A program made the position numbers and the translations under genes. Shown here piece after piece: positions 27,020 through 36,533 of a stretch of DNA of 57,779 nt (position 1 is its first letter; every line of letters begins with the position of its first letter). The stretch comes from Bacteroidaceae bacterium (GTDB lineage Bacteria; Bacteroidota; Bacteroidia; Bacteroidales; Bacteroidaceae): NCBI GenBank assembly GCA_017536765.1, contig JAFXGV010000065.1:1-57779 (forward strand), written 5' to 3'. The notes beneath the pieces were generated by a model that worked only from the letters and a program-made list of their open reading frames with translations, had not been told where the DNA came from and searched no databases.

Positions 27020-27241
27020 AATTTAGAGCGATAAAATTGCAATTAAACATATGCAGAGTCAACCAGTGCTATTAAACATACAGCATACGCTCTATGGGAG
27101 AAGAAGAATATAATGGCAAAAAAGGAAGCCGGAACGCATAAACACCAAATAAATATTCGCACTTTTTAACAAAAGGAAACATTTTGTAGCAAAAAGTTAA
27201 AAAATATCACAAAAACAACATAAAGAAATAAATTTTATTAT

Positions 27242-27398
27242 TACATTTGCCAGTCGCAATAATATATAAGGAATAGGTTTTAATTATTAAGCATTGCGAC
27301 ATAATTGGTTTTTGCAAATCTGCGTTGCAAAAACCGATACATTTTTATATAGAAGATACAAAACAAATAACCATTATTATTAACTAAATTCTTTTATT
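27242..27398 (+). promoter_or_regulatory. Promoter -7 element and structured leader
   Basis: TACATTTG (27242-27249) is a full -7 match. The leader of about 140 bases holds two stems: GTCGCAAT (27253-27260) with ATTGCGAC (27293-27300), and GGTTTTTGCAA (27307-27317) with TTGCAAAAACC (27325-27335). No known riboswitch was recognised. The region 27020-27241 upstream shows nothing further than AT-rich sequence. Confidence 0.55.
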
Positions 27399-29981
27399 AT
27401 GAAGAAAATTTTACTTTCAATTCTTTGCTTGATGCTGACAGCCATCAACATTCAAGCACAGACAACCGTTACAGGTGTTGCAGCCGACAAATACGGCTCA
27501 GCAACCATTACCATCGAAGAGGATTTCGTGGTAGGCGATGTAACATTGTCAGTAGCAAAAGGCGAAGGTTCATCTACCGCGCCTGCTTTTAACAAGGCAG
27601 GTGACATACGTGCCTATGCCCTAAATGTTATTACAGTTTCTTGCTCAAACGGCAATTTGACAGAAATTGTTTTCAACATCTCAGCACAAGGTCTTAAAAG
27701 ACTTACCGACCTCACCCCCAGTACCGGTTCAACAGCCATTGATGCCGAGAACGCCAAGGTTGTATGGACAGGAAACGCAAGTGAGGTATCTCTCACTGTT
27801 GGCGAGAAGGCCGTGTATGGCACTGATGGAGCATCAAAAGCAGGACAAATCTGTTTCAAATCATTCACAGCCACTTATGGCGGTGCTGTTTCAAGCTCTA
27901 CCCTTTCAAAACCCGTTACATCGGTTGAGCCCGGTACCATCTACAACACAACAACTGTTGAGTTGAGCAGCGAGAGCGAGGGTGCAATCTACTACACCAC
28001 CGATGGTACAGAACCCACAGCCGAATCTGCTGCTTACAGCGAGGCTATCGCTATCAGCGAGTTTGGCACAACAACCATCAAAGCTATTGTTATCAACGGC
28101 GAGGAGAAGAGCGACGTTGCCACATTCTCTTATTCACTCCGTGTAGCCGACCCCGTATTCTCTGTAGATGGCGGTGTATATGAGAAACTGAGTGGTGCAA
28201 ATGCATTGACATTCTCAACAGAGACCAATGGTGCTACAATTCTTTACAACAACCGTGGTGGCGACCCCAGAACAGAAGGTTCAAAAACTTGGGGCAGCCT
28301 TTCGGTTCTTTCAACTGCAGTAGTTCAGGCTGTTGCTTTTGTTACCAACGCCGAGGGCGACACTATCTTCAGTAACGTAGTAAAAGAGTATTACACAATT
28401 TCTCCTGTTAAGCCTTTCAAGGTTGCTACAGAAATTGTAAGCGGTACAAAATATCTTATAACAGCAAATAACCTTGTTGCAGAGCCTCTTTATGAGAGCT
28501 ACACTTATGGCGACCTTTTCACTAATGAGTTGCCCTCAAACGGCGATTTCATTGAGACATTCGAGCACTATGGCTTCACTATCACAGAAACAGAAACAGC
28601 CGGTGAGTACACAATTCAGGACGCTTACAACCGCTACCTTTATATGAGCAAAACGTACAACAACTTCAATGTTGCAACAGACCTTGCAGAGCTTGGCGAT
28701 TCAGCTATATGGACAATCTCTATCGAAGATGACTGCACAGCTACCATCACCAACAAAGAGAAAGGTAAATACATACAGCTGTACACAAGCAGCAAAGGCT
28801 ACACAAACTTTGGCTCATTCAACGAAGAGAAAGAGGGTATGCCCATTCTCTACGCTATGCGCGAGTACCCCACTCTCACTATCACTCCTGCAAACTGGGA
28901 GACAGTTGAGAGCATTACAAAGGTTGTTGTAACTTGCGAGGACGGCATCGCACTCAATGAGAGCGAGGAACTCTACGCTACATACCGCGACCCCGATTGG
29001 AATATGGGCCTCGACTTTGGTTATGGCAAAGTGAGCGAAGATGGCAAGAGCGTTGTTTACGAGCTTGAGACTCCCCTCACAGCCAATGGCGATTATATGA
29101 TTACATTCCCTGCCGGTCTCTTCACTTTGGACCCCAACGGCTTGGCTGTAGCAAGCGAGCAGGAGTCTCTTGGCCTCACAGTAGACAACCCCAACGTATT
29201 GGAGCTTGTATATGCTAACCCCGATGGCGAGAGCAACGTTAAGAGCATCGAGTACCTCTACTTCGAGTTCAGCCAAAATATCTTCGACAGCGTAAACGGT
29301 GCAGCCATCACCGATGCAAACGGCAAGGAGTATCCTTTGAGCGTTACATACACCGACGCTTGGGGTGGTTCAACTCCCTACAACGCATTGTGTTTGAAGA
29401 CAGCAGAGCCCATCACAGAGCCCGGCACATACACATTTGTATTGAAGAAGGAGTACATCTACGCAGGTGAAAATGTTAGAATCGCCGATGATATCACATA
29501 CACATTCACCATCGCTGAGGGCTTGAAGATTACAAAAATCACACCCGCCAATGAGGCCGAGGTGAGCGAGGTAAGCGAAATTATTATCGACTTCAACAAC
29601 TACGTTTACCACGACTATGTATCTTCAATCTGGGTAATGGACGAGAACGGTACCGAGTATGAGTTTGTTAAAGACGCCGAGAACCTTGAGTACAACACAA
29701 TGATCATTAAGTTCATCGCAGCTACTCCCATCACAGCTGTCGGCACATATATGTTCACACTCGAGGAGTATGCAGTTTACGGCTACGACAGCAGCTGGAA
29801 TATGGAGACAATACCCACACAAAGCTTTAGCTTCGTAATTACCGACAACGCAACAGGCATCGAAGAGACAGTTGCCGAGGAGGGTGAAAAGACCATCTTC
29901 GACCTCACAGGCCGCCGCGTTAAGGAGATTAACAAGGCCGGTATCTACATCATCAATGGTGTTAAAACAGTTGTTGAGTAA
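27399..29981 (+). CDS. Large secreted multidomain beta-sandwich protein
   Basis: The protein has 860 residues with signal peptide MKKILLSILCLMLTAINIQA. In order: a beta-rich N-terminal domain (about 22-165); two chitobiase-C-terminal/FN3-like domains (about 176-335; phrase AIYYTTDGTEPTAESAAY); a middle domain (about 340-500; KYLITANN ... YLYMSKTY); three SbsA/Big_5-like Ig domains (about 500-845; TITPANWETVESI, ITPANEAEVSEV); and a tail with FDLTGRRV and GIYIINGVKTVVE. No catalytic domain is recognised; binding to glycans or other surface ligands is possible. Codons avoid ATA for Ile, unlike most neighbours, pointing to high expression. It is monocistronic. Confidence 0.72.
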   Translation: MKKILLSILCLMLTAINIQAQTTVTGVAADKYGSATITIEEDFVVGDVTLSVAKGEGSSTAPAFNKAGDIRAYALNVITVSCSNGNLTEIVFNISAQGLKRLTDLTPSTGSTAIDAENAKVVWTGNASEVSLTVGEKAVYGTDGASKAGQICFKSFTATYGGAVSSSTLSKPVTSVEPGTIYNTTTVELSSESEGAIYYTTDGTEPTAESAAYSEAIAISEFGTTTIKAIVINGEEKSDVATFSYSLRVADPVFSVDGGVYEKLSGANALTFSTETNGATILYNNRGGDPRTEGSKTWGSLSVLSTAVVQAVAFVTNAEGDTIFSNVVKEYYTISPVKPFKVATEIVSGTKYLITANNLVAEPLYESYTYGDLFTNELPSNGDFIETFEHYGFTITETETAGEYTIQDAYNRYLYMSKTYNNFNVATDLAELGDSAIWTISIEDDCTATITNKEKGKYIQLYTSSKGYTNFGSFNEEKEGMPILYAMREYPTLTITPANWETVESITKVVVTCEDGIALNESEELYATYRDPDWNMGLDFGYGKVSEDGKSVVYELETPLTANGDYMITFPAGLFTLDPNGLAVASEQESLGLTVDNPNVLELVYANPDGESNVKSIEYLYFEFSQNIFDSVNGAAITDANGKEYPLSVTYTDAWGGSTPYNALCLKTAEPITEPGTYTFVLKKEYIYAGENVRIADDITYTFTIAEGLKITKITPANEAEVSEVSEIIIDFNNYVYHDYVSSIWVMDENGTEYEFVKDAENLEYNTMIIKFIAATPITAVGTYMFTLEEYAVYGYDSSWNMETIPTQSFSFVITDNATGIEETVAEEGEKTIFDLTGRRVKEINKAGIYIINGVKTVVE

Positions 29982-30004
29982 TAATACTCAATAAACTATA
30001 CCCC

Positions 30005-30038
30005 AAGCAGGTGCAACCGCGGTTGCACCTGCTTTTTT
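30005..30038 (+). terminator. Terminator after the 860-residue protein gene
   Basis: AAGCAGGTGCAACC pairs with GGTTGCACCTGCTT around GC, followed by T5. Confidence 0.9.
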
Positions 30039-30133
30039 ACTATATTACACCGGCACACCCGCCTTTATATATTTTCTATAATTGGATATTTTTACTATCT
30101 TCGCCCGCGAAAACAAAAAAAGAGCAAACATTT

Positions 30134-30664
30134 ATGGAGCAGGAAAAAGGGAAAAGCATTGGCGAGAGAGCTATGTTCTACGGAACAATATTCGGTGGTG
30201 TGATGATAGCCACCAATATATTCTACCTGCTTGGCCTGGAATCGCAAGCATTCTCCCTTCTGTTCATCATATTCATATTATCATCGCCCATAATAGCGGG
30301 CAACCTTGCTGTCGGTTACCGCAAGAAGGAGCGTGACGACAAGATGAGCTTTGCGCAGGCTTGGACATTCCTCATTATTATGTATATGTGTGCTGCCATT
30401 CTCACAGCCATTGCGCAGTTCATTTATTTCACTTTTCTTGACAACGGCTACTTTATGGGTACTGTTTTGCAGCAGTTCGACACGCTCGTACATATGGAGC
30501 AGATAGATGCAATCCTGCGCAACGAACTGGCAAAAACGGCCGACCTGCTGCGCTCACTCAGCAACCGCGACATCATATTGCAGATTTTCACTACAAATAT
30601 CATCATTTCGCCCATCATTACGTTTTTTATCGCTATCTTCGTGCGTAAAAACGTAATGAAATAG
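30134..30664 (+). CDS. DUF4199 family membrane protein
   Basis: This is a 176-residue protein with four predicted membrane helices (about 15-33, 40-58, 75-100 and 150-170) and a helical extracytoplasmic segment between the last two. It matches DUF4199, a Bacteroidetes family of unknown function often found before a GT2 gene. ATG 30134 is preferred over an earlier in-frame start at 30011 that runs through the preceding terminator. A TATCTTCG box at 30096-30103 may be its -7 element. Confidence 0.85.
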   Translation: MEQEKGKSIGERAMFYGTIFGGVMIATNIFYLLGLESQAFSLLFIIFILSSPIIAGNLAVGYRKKERDDKMSFAQAWTFLIIMYMCAAILTAIAQFIYFTFLDNGYFMGTVLQQFDTLVHMEQIDAILRNELAKTADLLRSLSNRDIILQIFTTNIIISPIITFFIAIFVRKNVMK

Positions 30665-30697
30665 CCACAATACAGGAACCGAAACAAACAATATAAT

Positions 30698-31648
30698 ATG
30701 GATATATCCGTAATAATACCGCTATACAACGAGGCCGAGTCACTCCCCGAGCTGGCAGAGTGGATTGCACGTGTAATGAAGGAGCACTCATACTCGTATG
30801 AGATTATCTTCGTAAACGATGGCAGCACCGACGATTCTTGGAACGTGATAGAGCGCCTGCGCGAGAAGAACCCCGCCATACACGGAATAAAATTCCGCCG
30901 CAACTACGGCAAGTCACCTGCCCTCTATTGCGGGTTCGAGCGTGCACAGGGCAATGTAGTGATAACAATGGATGCCGACCTGCAGGACAGCCCCGACGAA
31001 ATACCCATACTCTACAAAATGATCACCGAGGAGGGATATGACCTTGTGTCGGGCTACAAACAGAAACGATACGATCCTTTGAGCAAGACACTGCCCACCA
31101 AGCTGTTCAACGCCACGGCACGTAAAGTATCGGGCATAAAGAACCTGCACGACTTCAACTGCGGGCTCAAGGCTTACCGCAACGAGGTGGTAAAGAGCAT
31201 AGAGGTATATGGCGATATGCACCGATACATCCCCTACCTTGCCAAGAACGCCGGCTACACAAAGATAGGCGAGCTTGTGGTGCACCACCAGGCAAGGAAA
31301 TATGGCAAGAGCAAGTTTGGTATAAGCCGCTTTTTCCACGGCTACCTCGACCTTATGTCGTTGTGGTTCCTCTCAAAGTTCGGCTACCGCCCTATGCACA
31401 TATTTGGCTTGTGGGGAACCATAATGTTCTTCATCGGTTTCATATCGGCATTCATATTAGGCGCGAACAAACTATACTCGCTCGCCTGCGACCACCCCGC
31501 ACGCCTTGTGACCGACTCGCCCTATTTCTACATAGCACTCACTATGATGATTTTAGGCACACAGTTGTTCCTCACCGGCTTCATTGCCGAACTTGTGAGC
31601 CGCACATCGCAGGAACGCAACAAATACAACGTAGCTAAAGAATTCTGA
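30698..31648 (+). CDS. GT2 glycosyltransferase, polyprenyl-phosphate type
   Basis: This is a 316-residue GT2 enzyme of the DPM1/GtrB/ArnC group, which moves a sugar from a nucleotide donor to a polyprenyl phosphate. It has the N-terminal SVIIPLYNEAESLPEL, FVNDGSTDDSW, the metal site MDADLQDSP, then two C-terminal membrane helices (about 235-258 and 275-298). The sugar is not predictable. It is in an operon with DUF4199 (33 bases before) and DUF6452 (5 bases after). Confidence 0.92.
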   Translation: MDISVIIPLYNEAESLPELAEWIARVMKEHSYSYEIIFVNDGSTDDSWNVIERLREKNPAIHGIKFRRNYGKSPALYCGFERAQGNVVITMDADLQDSPDEIPILYKMITEEGYDLVSGYKQKRYDPLSKTLPTKLFNATARKVSGIKNLHDFNCGLKAYRNEVVKSIEVYGDMHRYIPYLAKNAGYTKIGELVVHHQARKYGKSKFGISRFFHGYLDLMSLWFLSKFGYRPMHIFGLWGTIMFFIGFISAFILGANKLYSLACDHPARLVTDSPYFYIALTMMILGTQLFLTGFIAELVSRTSQERNKYNVAKEF

Positions 31649-31653
31649 TAGAG

Positions 31654-32151
31654 ATGAAATATAAGAAAGGATATACTACAACTGCGATGGCAATACTACT
31701 GCTTTGCATTGCCGCCATTGCCGCGTGCGACAACGGCTACGACTGCGAACTCAACAACACATCGTACAACAACATTGGGTTCTATGCCATAGAAGATGGC
31801 AAGGAGCAGCCATACGCATACCCCACACCGCTTACCGTGTCGCTTATGATAAACGGCGAGGACCGTGTAATGATAAACCACATAACCGATGCCGGCGAGG
31901 TGCAGCTGCCTATGAGTTATACACAGGATTGCGACACCGTGGTGTTTCACTACGAGGACAACCTGCGCGATTCGCTCTACATAACCCACACAAACAACCC
32001 CTATTACCAGTCGATGGAGTGCGGCACACTTATGTTCCACCAAATAGAAGGTATAAAGCACACCAATGTGTGGATTGAGGATGCCGCCATTGTGAACAAG
32101 AATGTAAATTTTGAAGGAAATGAAAATATTAAGATATATTTTTATAAGTAG
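31654..32151 (+). CDS. DUF6452 family lipoprotein
   Basis: This is a 165-residue protein with a lipoprotein signal peptide (AILLLCIAAIAAC, C25). The mature part is a beta-rich domain with paired cysteines (YDCEL, QDCDTV, MECGTL). It matches DUF6452, unknown function, almost always beside DUF6048. Its 3' end overlaps the DUF6048 start by 32 bases. Confidence 0.82.
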   Translation: MKYKKGYTTTAMAILLLCIAAIAACDNGYDCELNNTSYNNIGFYAIEDGKEQPYAYPTPLTVSLMINGEDRVMINHITDAGEVQLPMSYTQDCDTVVFHYEDNLRDSLYITHTNNPYYQSMECGTLMFHQIEGIKHTNVWIEDAAIVNKNVNFEGNENIKIYFYK

Positions 32152-32800
32152 CCTGCTGCTTGCACTGCCGCTTGTTGCACCCGCACAGGAGCAGAGCGAA
32201 ACAAGCAAGCTGTGGGAGTTCAAGGGAGTGAGCATCTCGGCCGACCTGTTTGGCTACATTGGCCGCATAATGAACGACTACACAAGTTCCGAGGTGGCTG
32301 TGTCGGCAAATTTCGGAAACCGCTTTTTCCCCGTAGTGGAGATAGGTTATGGCAGCACCGACACCACCGACGAGACAACGCGCATTTACTACAAGTCGAG
32401 CGCGCCCTATTTCCGTGCCGGCCTCGACTACAATTTCCTTTACAAAAAGAGCGGCGAACTGAGCAACTATAAAATCATTGGCTTGGTGCGCTATGGGCAA
32501 ACCACAGCCAAATACGATGTCACCACTCCACCCCTCACCGACCCTGTGTGGGGCAGCGAGGCTACATTGTCGCTTACCGACGTGGAAACATCCTGTTCGT
32601 GGATGGAATTTGGCGTGGGCGTGCAGGTGAAGATGTGGAAGAACCTTCATATGGGCTGGAGCATAAGATATAAATCGCTCATCAAGGATGGCAAAGGTGA
32701 CCAATCCCAAGCCTGGTACATACCCGGATATGGCGAGAACGAGAACGGCTGTTTCGGTGGCACATACACCGTTATCTATAATATTCCATTCGGTAAATAA
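32120..32800 (+). CDS. DUF6048 family outer-membrane-type protein
   Basis: This is a 226-residue protein. It has a signal peptide (MKILRYIFISSLLLALPLVAPA), then amphipathic beta strands ending in YTVIYNIPFGK; the repeated aromatic strands (PYFRAGLDYNFLYKK, MGWSIRYKSLI) suggest an outer-membrane beta barrel of eight or so strands. The frame opens at TTG 32111, but ATG 32120 with upstream GAAGGAA is the better start. It overlaps DUF6452 and precedes apbE by six bases. Confidence 0.82.
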   Translation: MKILRYIFISSLLLALPLVAPAQEQSETSKLWEFKGVSISADLFGYIGRIMNDYTSSEVAVSANFGNRFFPVVEIGYGSTDTTDETTRIYYKSSAPYFRAGLDYNFLYKKSGELSNYKIIGLVRYGQTTAKYDVTTPPLTDPVWGSEATLSLTDVETSCSWMEFGVGVQVKMWKNLHMGWSIRYKSLIKDGKGDQSQAWYIPGYGENENGCFGGTYTVIYNIPFGK

Positions 32801-32806
32801 GAGGCA

Positions 32807-33805
32807 ATGAAAGCGTGGCAGATAATATTTCTCATATTTCTTATTGTGGGCAGCGTGTATGTGATAAACCGCAACACACCCTACAAGAGCAACAGCGGCA
32901 AGACATTCGGCACATATTATAATATAATATACCAAAGCGACAAGGATATGCACGATGCAATAAAGTCCACCCTTGCACGGGTAGATGGCTCGCTATCCAC
33001 GTTCAACAAGCAATCGGTAATAAGCGCCATAAACAACAACCGCGATATTGTGCCCGATGCAATGTTCACGCAGGTGTTCACCCTTGCTCAGGAGATTTCC
33101 GAGAAGACCGATGGTGCATTCGACATCACAGTGGCACCCCTTGTAAACGCCTGGGGATTCGGCTTCAAGAACGGCCTGCCGGCCGATTCGGCAGCCATAG
33201 ATTCACTGCGTCGATATGTGGGATACCACACCGTGGCACTGCAAAATGGCAAAATAACTAAAACCCACCCGCAAACAATGCTCGACTGCAGCGCCATAGC
33301 CAAAGGATATGGCTGCGATGCCGTTGCCCGCACACTCGACGAGGCCGGCATAACCAATTATATGGTAGAGATTGGCGGCGAAATAGTAGCCAAAGGAAAA
33401 AACGACAAAGGGAAGAACTGGGCCGTGGGCATAAACAAACCCATTGACGATGCCACAGGGCAAAACAACAGCCTGCAAGAGATTATACGCATAAGCGATA
33501 TGAGTATGGCCACATCGGGCAACTATCGCAATTTCCGCTACGAGGGTGGGCGCAAGGTGTCGCACACCGTGAACCCCAAGAGCGGCTACCCCGTGGAGCA
33601 CAGCCTGCTGTCGGCCACTGTAATTGCCGCCGACTGCGCCACAGCCGATGCGCTTGCCACAGCCTTTATGGTTATGGGATTGGAAAAGGCCAAGGCCTAT
33701 TGCCACGGTGATGCAAGCATAGAGGCGTTCTTCATATACAGCGATGCCGACGGCAACCTGCTTACCGCTGAAACCGATGGATTCAAAAGATACAAACAAG
33801 AATAA
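32807..33805 (+). CDS. apbE: FAD:protein FMN transferase
   Basis: ApbE attaches FMN to Thr/Ser of flavoproteins such as RnfG and NqrC in the periplasm. The 332-residue protein has an N-terminal membrane anchor (IIFLIFLIVGSVYVI), DITVAPLVNAWGFG, AIAKGYGCDAV, EIGGEIVAKG and SHTVNPKSGYP, as in the family. No lipobox cysteine is present. No flavinylated target gene is adjacent. Confidence 0.92.
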   Translation: MKAWQIIFLIFLIVGSVYVINRNTPYKSNSGKTFGTYYNIIYQSDKDMHDAIKSTLARVDGSLSTFNKQSVISAINNNRDIVPDAMFTQVFTLAQEISEKTDGAFDITVAPLVNAWGFGFKNGLPADSAAIDSLRRYVGYHTVALQNGKITKTHPQTMLDCSAIAKGYGCDAVARTLDEAGITNYMVEIGGEIVAKGKNDKGKNWAVGINKPIDDATGQNNSLQEIIRISDMSMATSGNYRNFRYEGGRKVSHTVNPKSGYPVEHSLLSATVIAADCATADALATAFMVMGLEKAKAYCHGDASIEAFFIYSDADGNLLTAETDGFKRYKQE

Positions 33806-33819
33806 CAAAAACGCAACTC

Positions 33820-34416
33820 CTATTTAATGCTATCAATCAGGAACGACAAGTTCGATGTAAACAACTTCACCGATATTGCCAGCAGAATGATTCCGAAGAA
33901 CTTGCGGGTGAAATAAACACCGCCCTTACCAAGTATGCGGCTTATGCGTTTTGTGGCATTGAGCATAGCGAACACCACCACAGCGTTGGCAAGCAGGGCA
34001 AGGATAATATTGGGCGATGAGTATTCCGCCTTGAGCGAAATGAGCGTGGTGAACGAACCGGCACCTGCAAGCAACGGGAACACCAGCGGCACATAGGTGG
34101 CATCGTTACCCACCACCGAAGTATCCTTGAATATTTCAATGTCGAGCACCATTTCAAGCGCCATAAGAAAAATAACCAATGCACCGGCAACGGCAAACGA
34201 GTTAATATCCACGCCAAAGAGCCCCAGCAGAAAATCTCCCATAAAGAAGAACATAAGCATAAGGCCAAAGGCATAGAGCGTAGCCTTCCACGCATTTATG
34301 GTTTTGCCCCTGTCACGCAGACTTATCACCATAGGCATAATACCTATAGGATCTATCACGGCAAACAGCACGATAAATGCACTCAAAAAATCAATCCAGC
34401 TAATTGTTGAAAGCAT
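33820..34416 (-). CDS. MarC family membrane protein
   Basis: This is a 198-residue protein with six predicted membrane helices. The early FAVIDPIGIMPMV and the central PLVFPLLAGAGSFTTLISL are MarC signatures. Despite the name, MarC proteins are not proven antibiotic transporters. ATG 34416 is taken because the upstream ATG at 34473 precedes the promoter. It converges with apbE with only 14 bases between, and no terminator is visible. Confidence 0.9.
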   Translation of the reverse strand: MLSTISWIDFLSAFIVLFAVIDPIGIMPMVISLRDRGKTINAWKATLYAFGLMLMFFFMGDFLLGLFGVDINSFAVAGALVIFLMALEMVLDIEIFKDTSVVGNDATYVPLVFPLLAGAGSFTTLISLKAEYSSPNIILALLANAVVVFAMLNATKRISRILGKGGVYFTRKFFGIILLAISVKLFTSNLSFLIDSIK

Positions 34417-34439
34417 ATTATTTAATTTTAGCGACATCG

Positions 34440-34469
34440 CAAATTTACTCATAAATATTTTTACGGCAA
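34440..34469 (-). promoter_or_regulatory. Promoter of marC-family gene
   Basis: On the minus strand, TTG (34467-34469), 19 bases, then TAAATTTG (34440-34447), a full consensus match. Confidence 0.65.
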
Positions 34470-34584
34470 ACAAAGGCCGTTGTTTTTATATTTTTTTGAA
34501 CCTGCGAGCACCATTCACCTTATATATTAAGAAACTATTCTAAAAATAATAGCCTAAAAACGCGGTTATTTGCAAAAAAAGCAG

Positions 34585-34592
34585 TATCTTTG
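34585..34592 (+). promoter_or_regulatory. -7 element TATCTTTG before rpsA
   Basis: A full match to TAnnTTTG, 50 bases before the ATG. A TTTG at 34569-34572 is too close to be the usual -33. Confidence 0.6.
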
Positions 34593-34642
34593 CGCCCGAA
34601 TTCTATCAACATAATGTCTAACTCATTAAAGTAAAACAAATT

Positions 34643-36442
34643 ATGAGCACAGAAAATTTAACCGGTACTCCCGATTTTAACTGGGAGTCTTATGAAAGAG
34701 GAGAGAACATCTCAGGTCTTTCATACGAGCAGTTGGAGCAGGCCTACAATGGCACTCTCAACAAAGTATCAAGCAGCGAAGTGGTAAACGGTACCGTTAT
34801 CGCTATCAACAAGCGTGAGGTTATAGTTGACATCAACTACAAACAGGACGCTATCATCCCCATCAGCGAGTTCCGCTACAACCCCGATTTGAAGGTGGGC
34901 GACCAGGTAGAGGTTTACATCGAGAACCTCGAGGACAAGAAAGGCCAGCTTAACCTTTCACACAAGAAAGCTCGCGCAAGCCGTTCTTGGGAGCTTGTAA
35001 ACAAAGCTATGGAAGAGCAGGCTGTTGTTAAGGGCTACATCAAGTGCCGCACAAAGGGTGGTATGATTGTAGATGTATTCGGCATCGAGGCATTCTTGCC
35101 CGGTTCACAGATCGACGTTAAGCCCATCCGCGACTACGATGCATACGTGGGCCAGACCGAAGATTTCAAAATTGTTAAGATTAACCAGGAATTCAAGAAC
35201 GTTGTTGTATCTCACAAAGCTCTCATCGAGGCTGAGCTCGAGGAGCAGAAGAAGAAGATCATCAGCACATTGGAGAAGGGCCAGGTACTCGAGGGTACCG
35301 TTAAGAACATCACATCTTACGGTGTATTCATCGACCTCGGTGGTGTTGACGGTCTCATCCACATCACAGACCTCTCTTGGGGCCGCGTAAACGAGCCTAC
35401 CGACATTGTATCTCTCGACCAGAAGATCAACGTTGTTATCCTCGATTTCGACGACGAGAAGAAGCGTATCGCTCTCGGTTTGAAGCAGCTCACTCCCCAT
35501 CCTTGGGATGCTATCGATCCTAACTTGAAGGTAGGCGATATCGTTAAGGGTAAAGTAGTTGTTATGGCCGACTATGGTGCATTCATTGAGATTGCTCCCG
35601 GCGTTGAGGGCCTTATCCACGTTTCAGAGATGTCTTGGAACCAGCACTTGCGTTCGGCTCAGGACTTTATGAAGGTGGGCGACGAGATAGAGGCTGTTGT
35701 ACTGACACTCGACCGCGACGAGCGCAAGATGTCACTCGGTATCAAACAGCTCAAAGAGGATCCCTGGACAAACATCGACGAGAAATATCCCGTTGGTTCA
35801 AAACACACTGCAAAAGTGCGTAACTTCACCAACTTCGGTATCTTCGTTGAGATTGAGGAGGGCGTAGATGGCCTCATCCACATCAGCGACCTCTCTTGGA
35901 CCAAGAAGGTAAAACACCCCTCTGAGTTCACACAGATTGGTGAGAGCATTGAGGTACAGGTTCTTGAGATTGACAAGGAGAACCGTCGTTTGAGCCTTGG
36001 CCACAAGCAGCTTTCTAAGAACCCCTGGGATGTATTCGAGACAATGTTCACCGTTGGCTCAATCCACGAGGGTGTTATCACCGAGCTCATCGACAAGGGT
36101 GCAGTTGTTTCTCTCCCCGAGGGCGCAGAGGGCTTTGCTACTCCCAAGCACCTTGTAAAAGAGGACGGCACACAGGCTCAGGCCAACGAGACACTCGAGT
36201 TCAAGGTTATCGAGTTCAACAAGGAGGCCAAGAGAATCTTCCTTTCACACAGCCGTATCTTCGAGGATGCCGCTAAAGAAGAGGAGAAGGCAGAGAAGAA
36301 GGCCGCAGCAGCAGCTCGCAAGAGCAAGAAGGCTGCCGAGGAGGCCGCTCCCGCTATTCAGAACCAGGCAGCATCTACCACACTTGGTGACATCGATGCT
36401 CTCGCTGCTTTGAAGAGCAAATTGGAGGGTAACGCAGAGTAA
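34643..36442 (+). CDS. rpsA: 30S ribosomal protein S1
   Basis: S1 helps bind mRNA to the small subunit. The 599 residues hold six S1 OB-fold repeats, roughly 50-115, 128-195, 210-282, 296-368, 382-454 and 469-540; the third to fifth show the strongest RNA-binding signature (YGVFIDLGGVDGLIHITDLSW and relatives). A charged Ala/Lys/Glu tail follows. Ile is written ATC/ATT and Ser TCT/TCA far more than in neighbours, as expected for very high expression. Confidence 0.97.
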   Translation: MSTENLTGTPDFNWESYERGENISGLSYEQLEQAYNGTLNKVSSSEVVNGTVIAINKREVIVDINYKQDAIIPISEFRYNPDLKVGDQVEVYIENLEDKKGQLNLSHKKARASRSWELVNKAMEEQAVVKGYIKCRTKGGMIVDVFGIEAFLPGSQIDVKPIRDYDAYVGQTEDFKIVKINQEFKNVVVSHKALIEAELEEQKKKIISTLEKGQVLEGTVKNITSYGVFIDLGGVDGLIHITDLSWGRVNEPTDIVSLDQKINVVILDFDDEKKRIALGLKQLTPHPWDAIDPNLKVGDIVKGKVVVMADYGAFIEIAPGVEGLIHVSEMSWNQHLRSAQDFMKVGDEIEAVVLTLDRDERKMSLGIKQLKEDPWTNIDEKYPVGSKHTAKVRNFTNFGIFVEIEEGVDGLIHISDLSWTKKVKHPSEFTQIGESIEVQVLEIDKENRRLSLGHKQLSKNPWDVFETMFTVGSIHEGVITELIDKGAVVSLPEGAEGFATPKHLVKEDGTQAQANETLEFKVIEFNKEAKRIFLSHSRIFEDAAKEEEKAEKKAAAAARKSKKAAEEAAPAIQNQAASTTLGDIDALAALKSKLEGNAE

Positions 36443-36462
36443 TAACTCGTCATTCCAATTAC

Positions 36463-36501
36463 AAAAAAGAATCCGAAGCACACGGCTTCGGATTCTTTTT
36501 T
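36463..36501 (+). terminator. Terminator after rpsA
   Basis: GAATCCGAAGC pairs with GCTTCGGATTC, preceded by A6 and followed by T6. Confidence 0.93.
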
Positions 36502-36533
36502 GTATTATCTACTTTTATAAAAATAAAAATATG

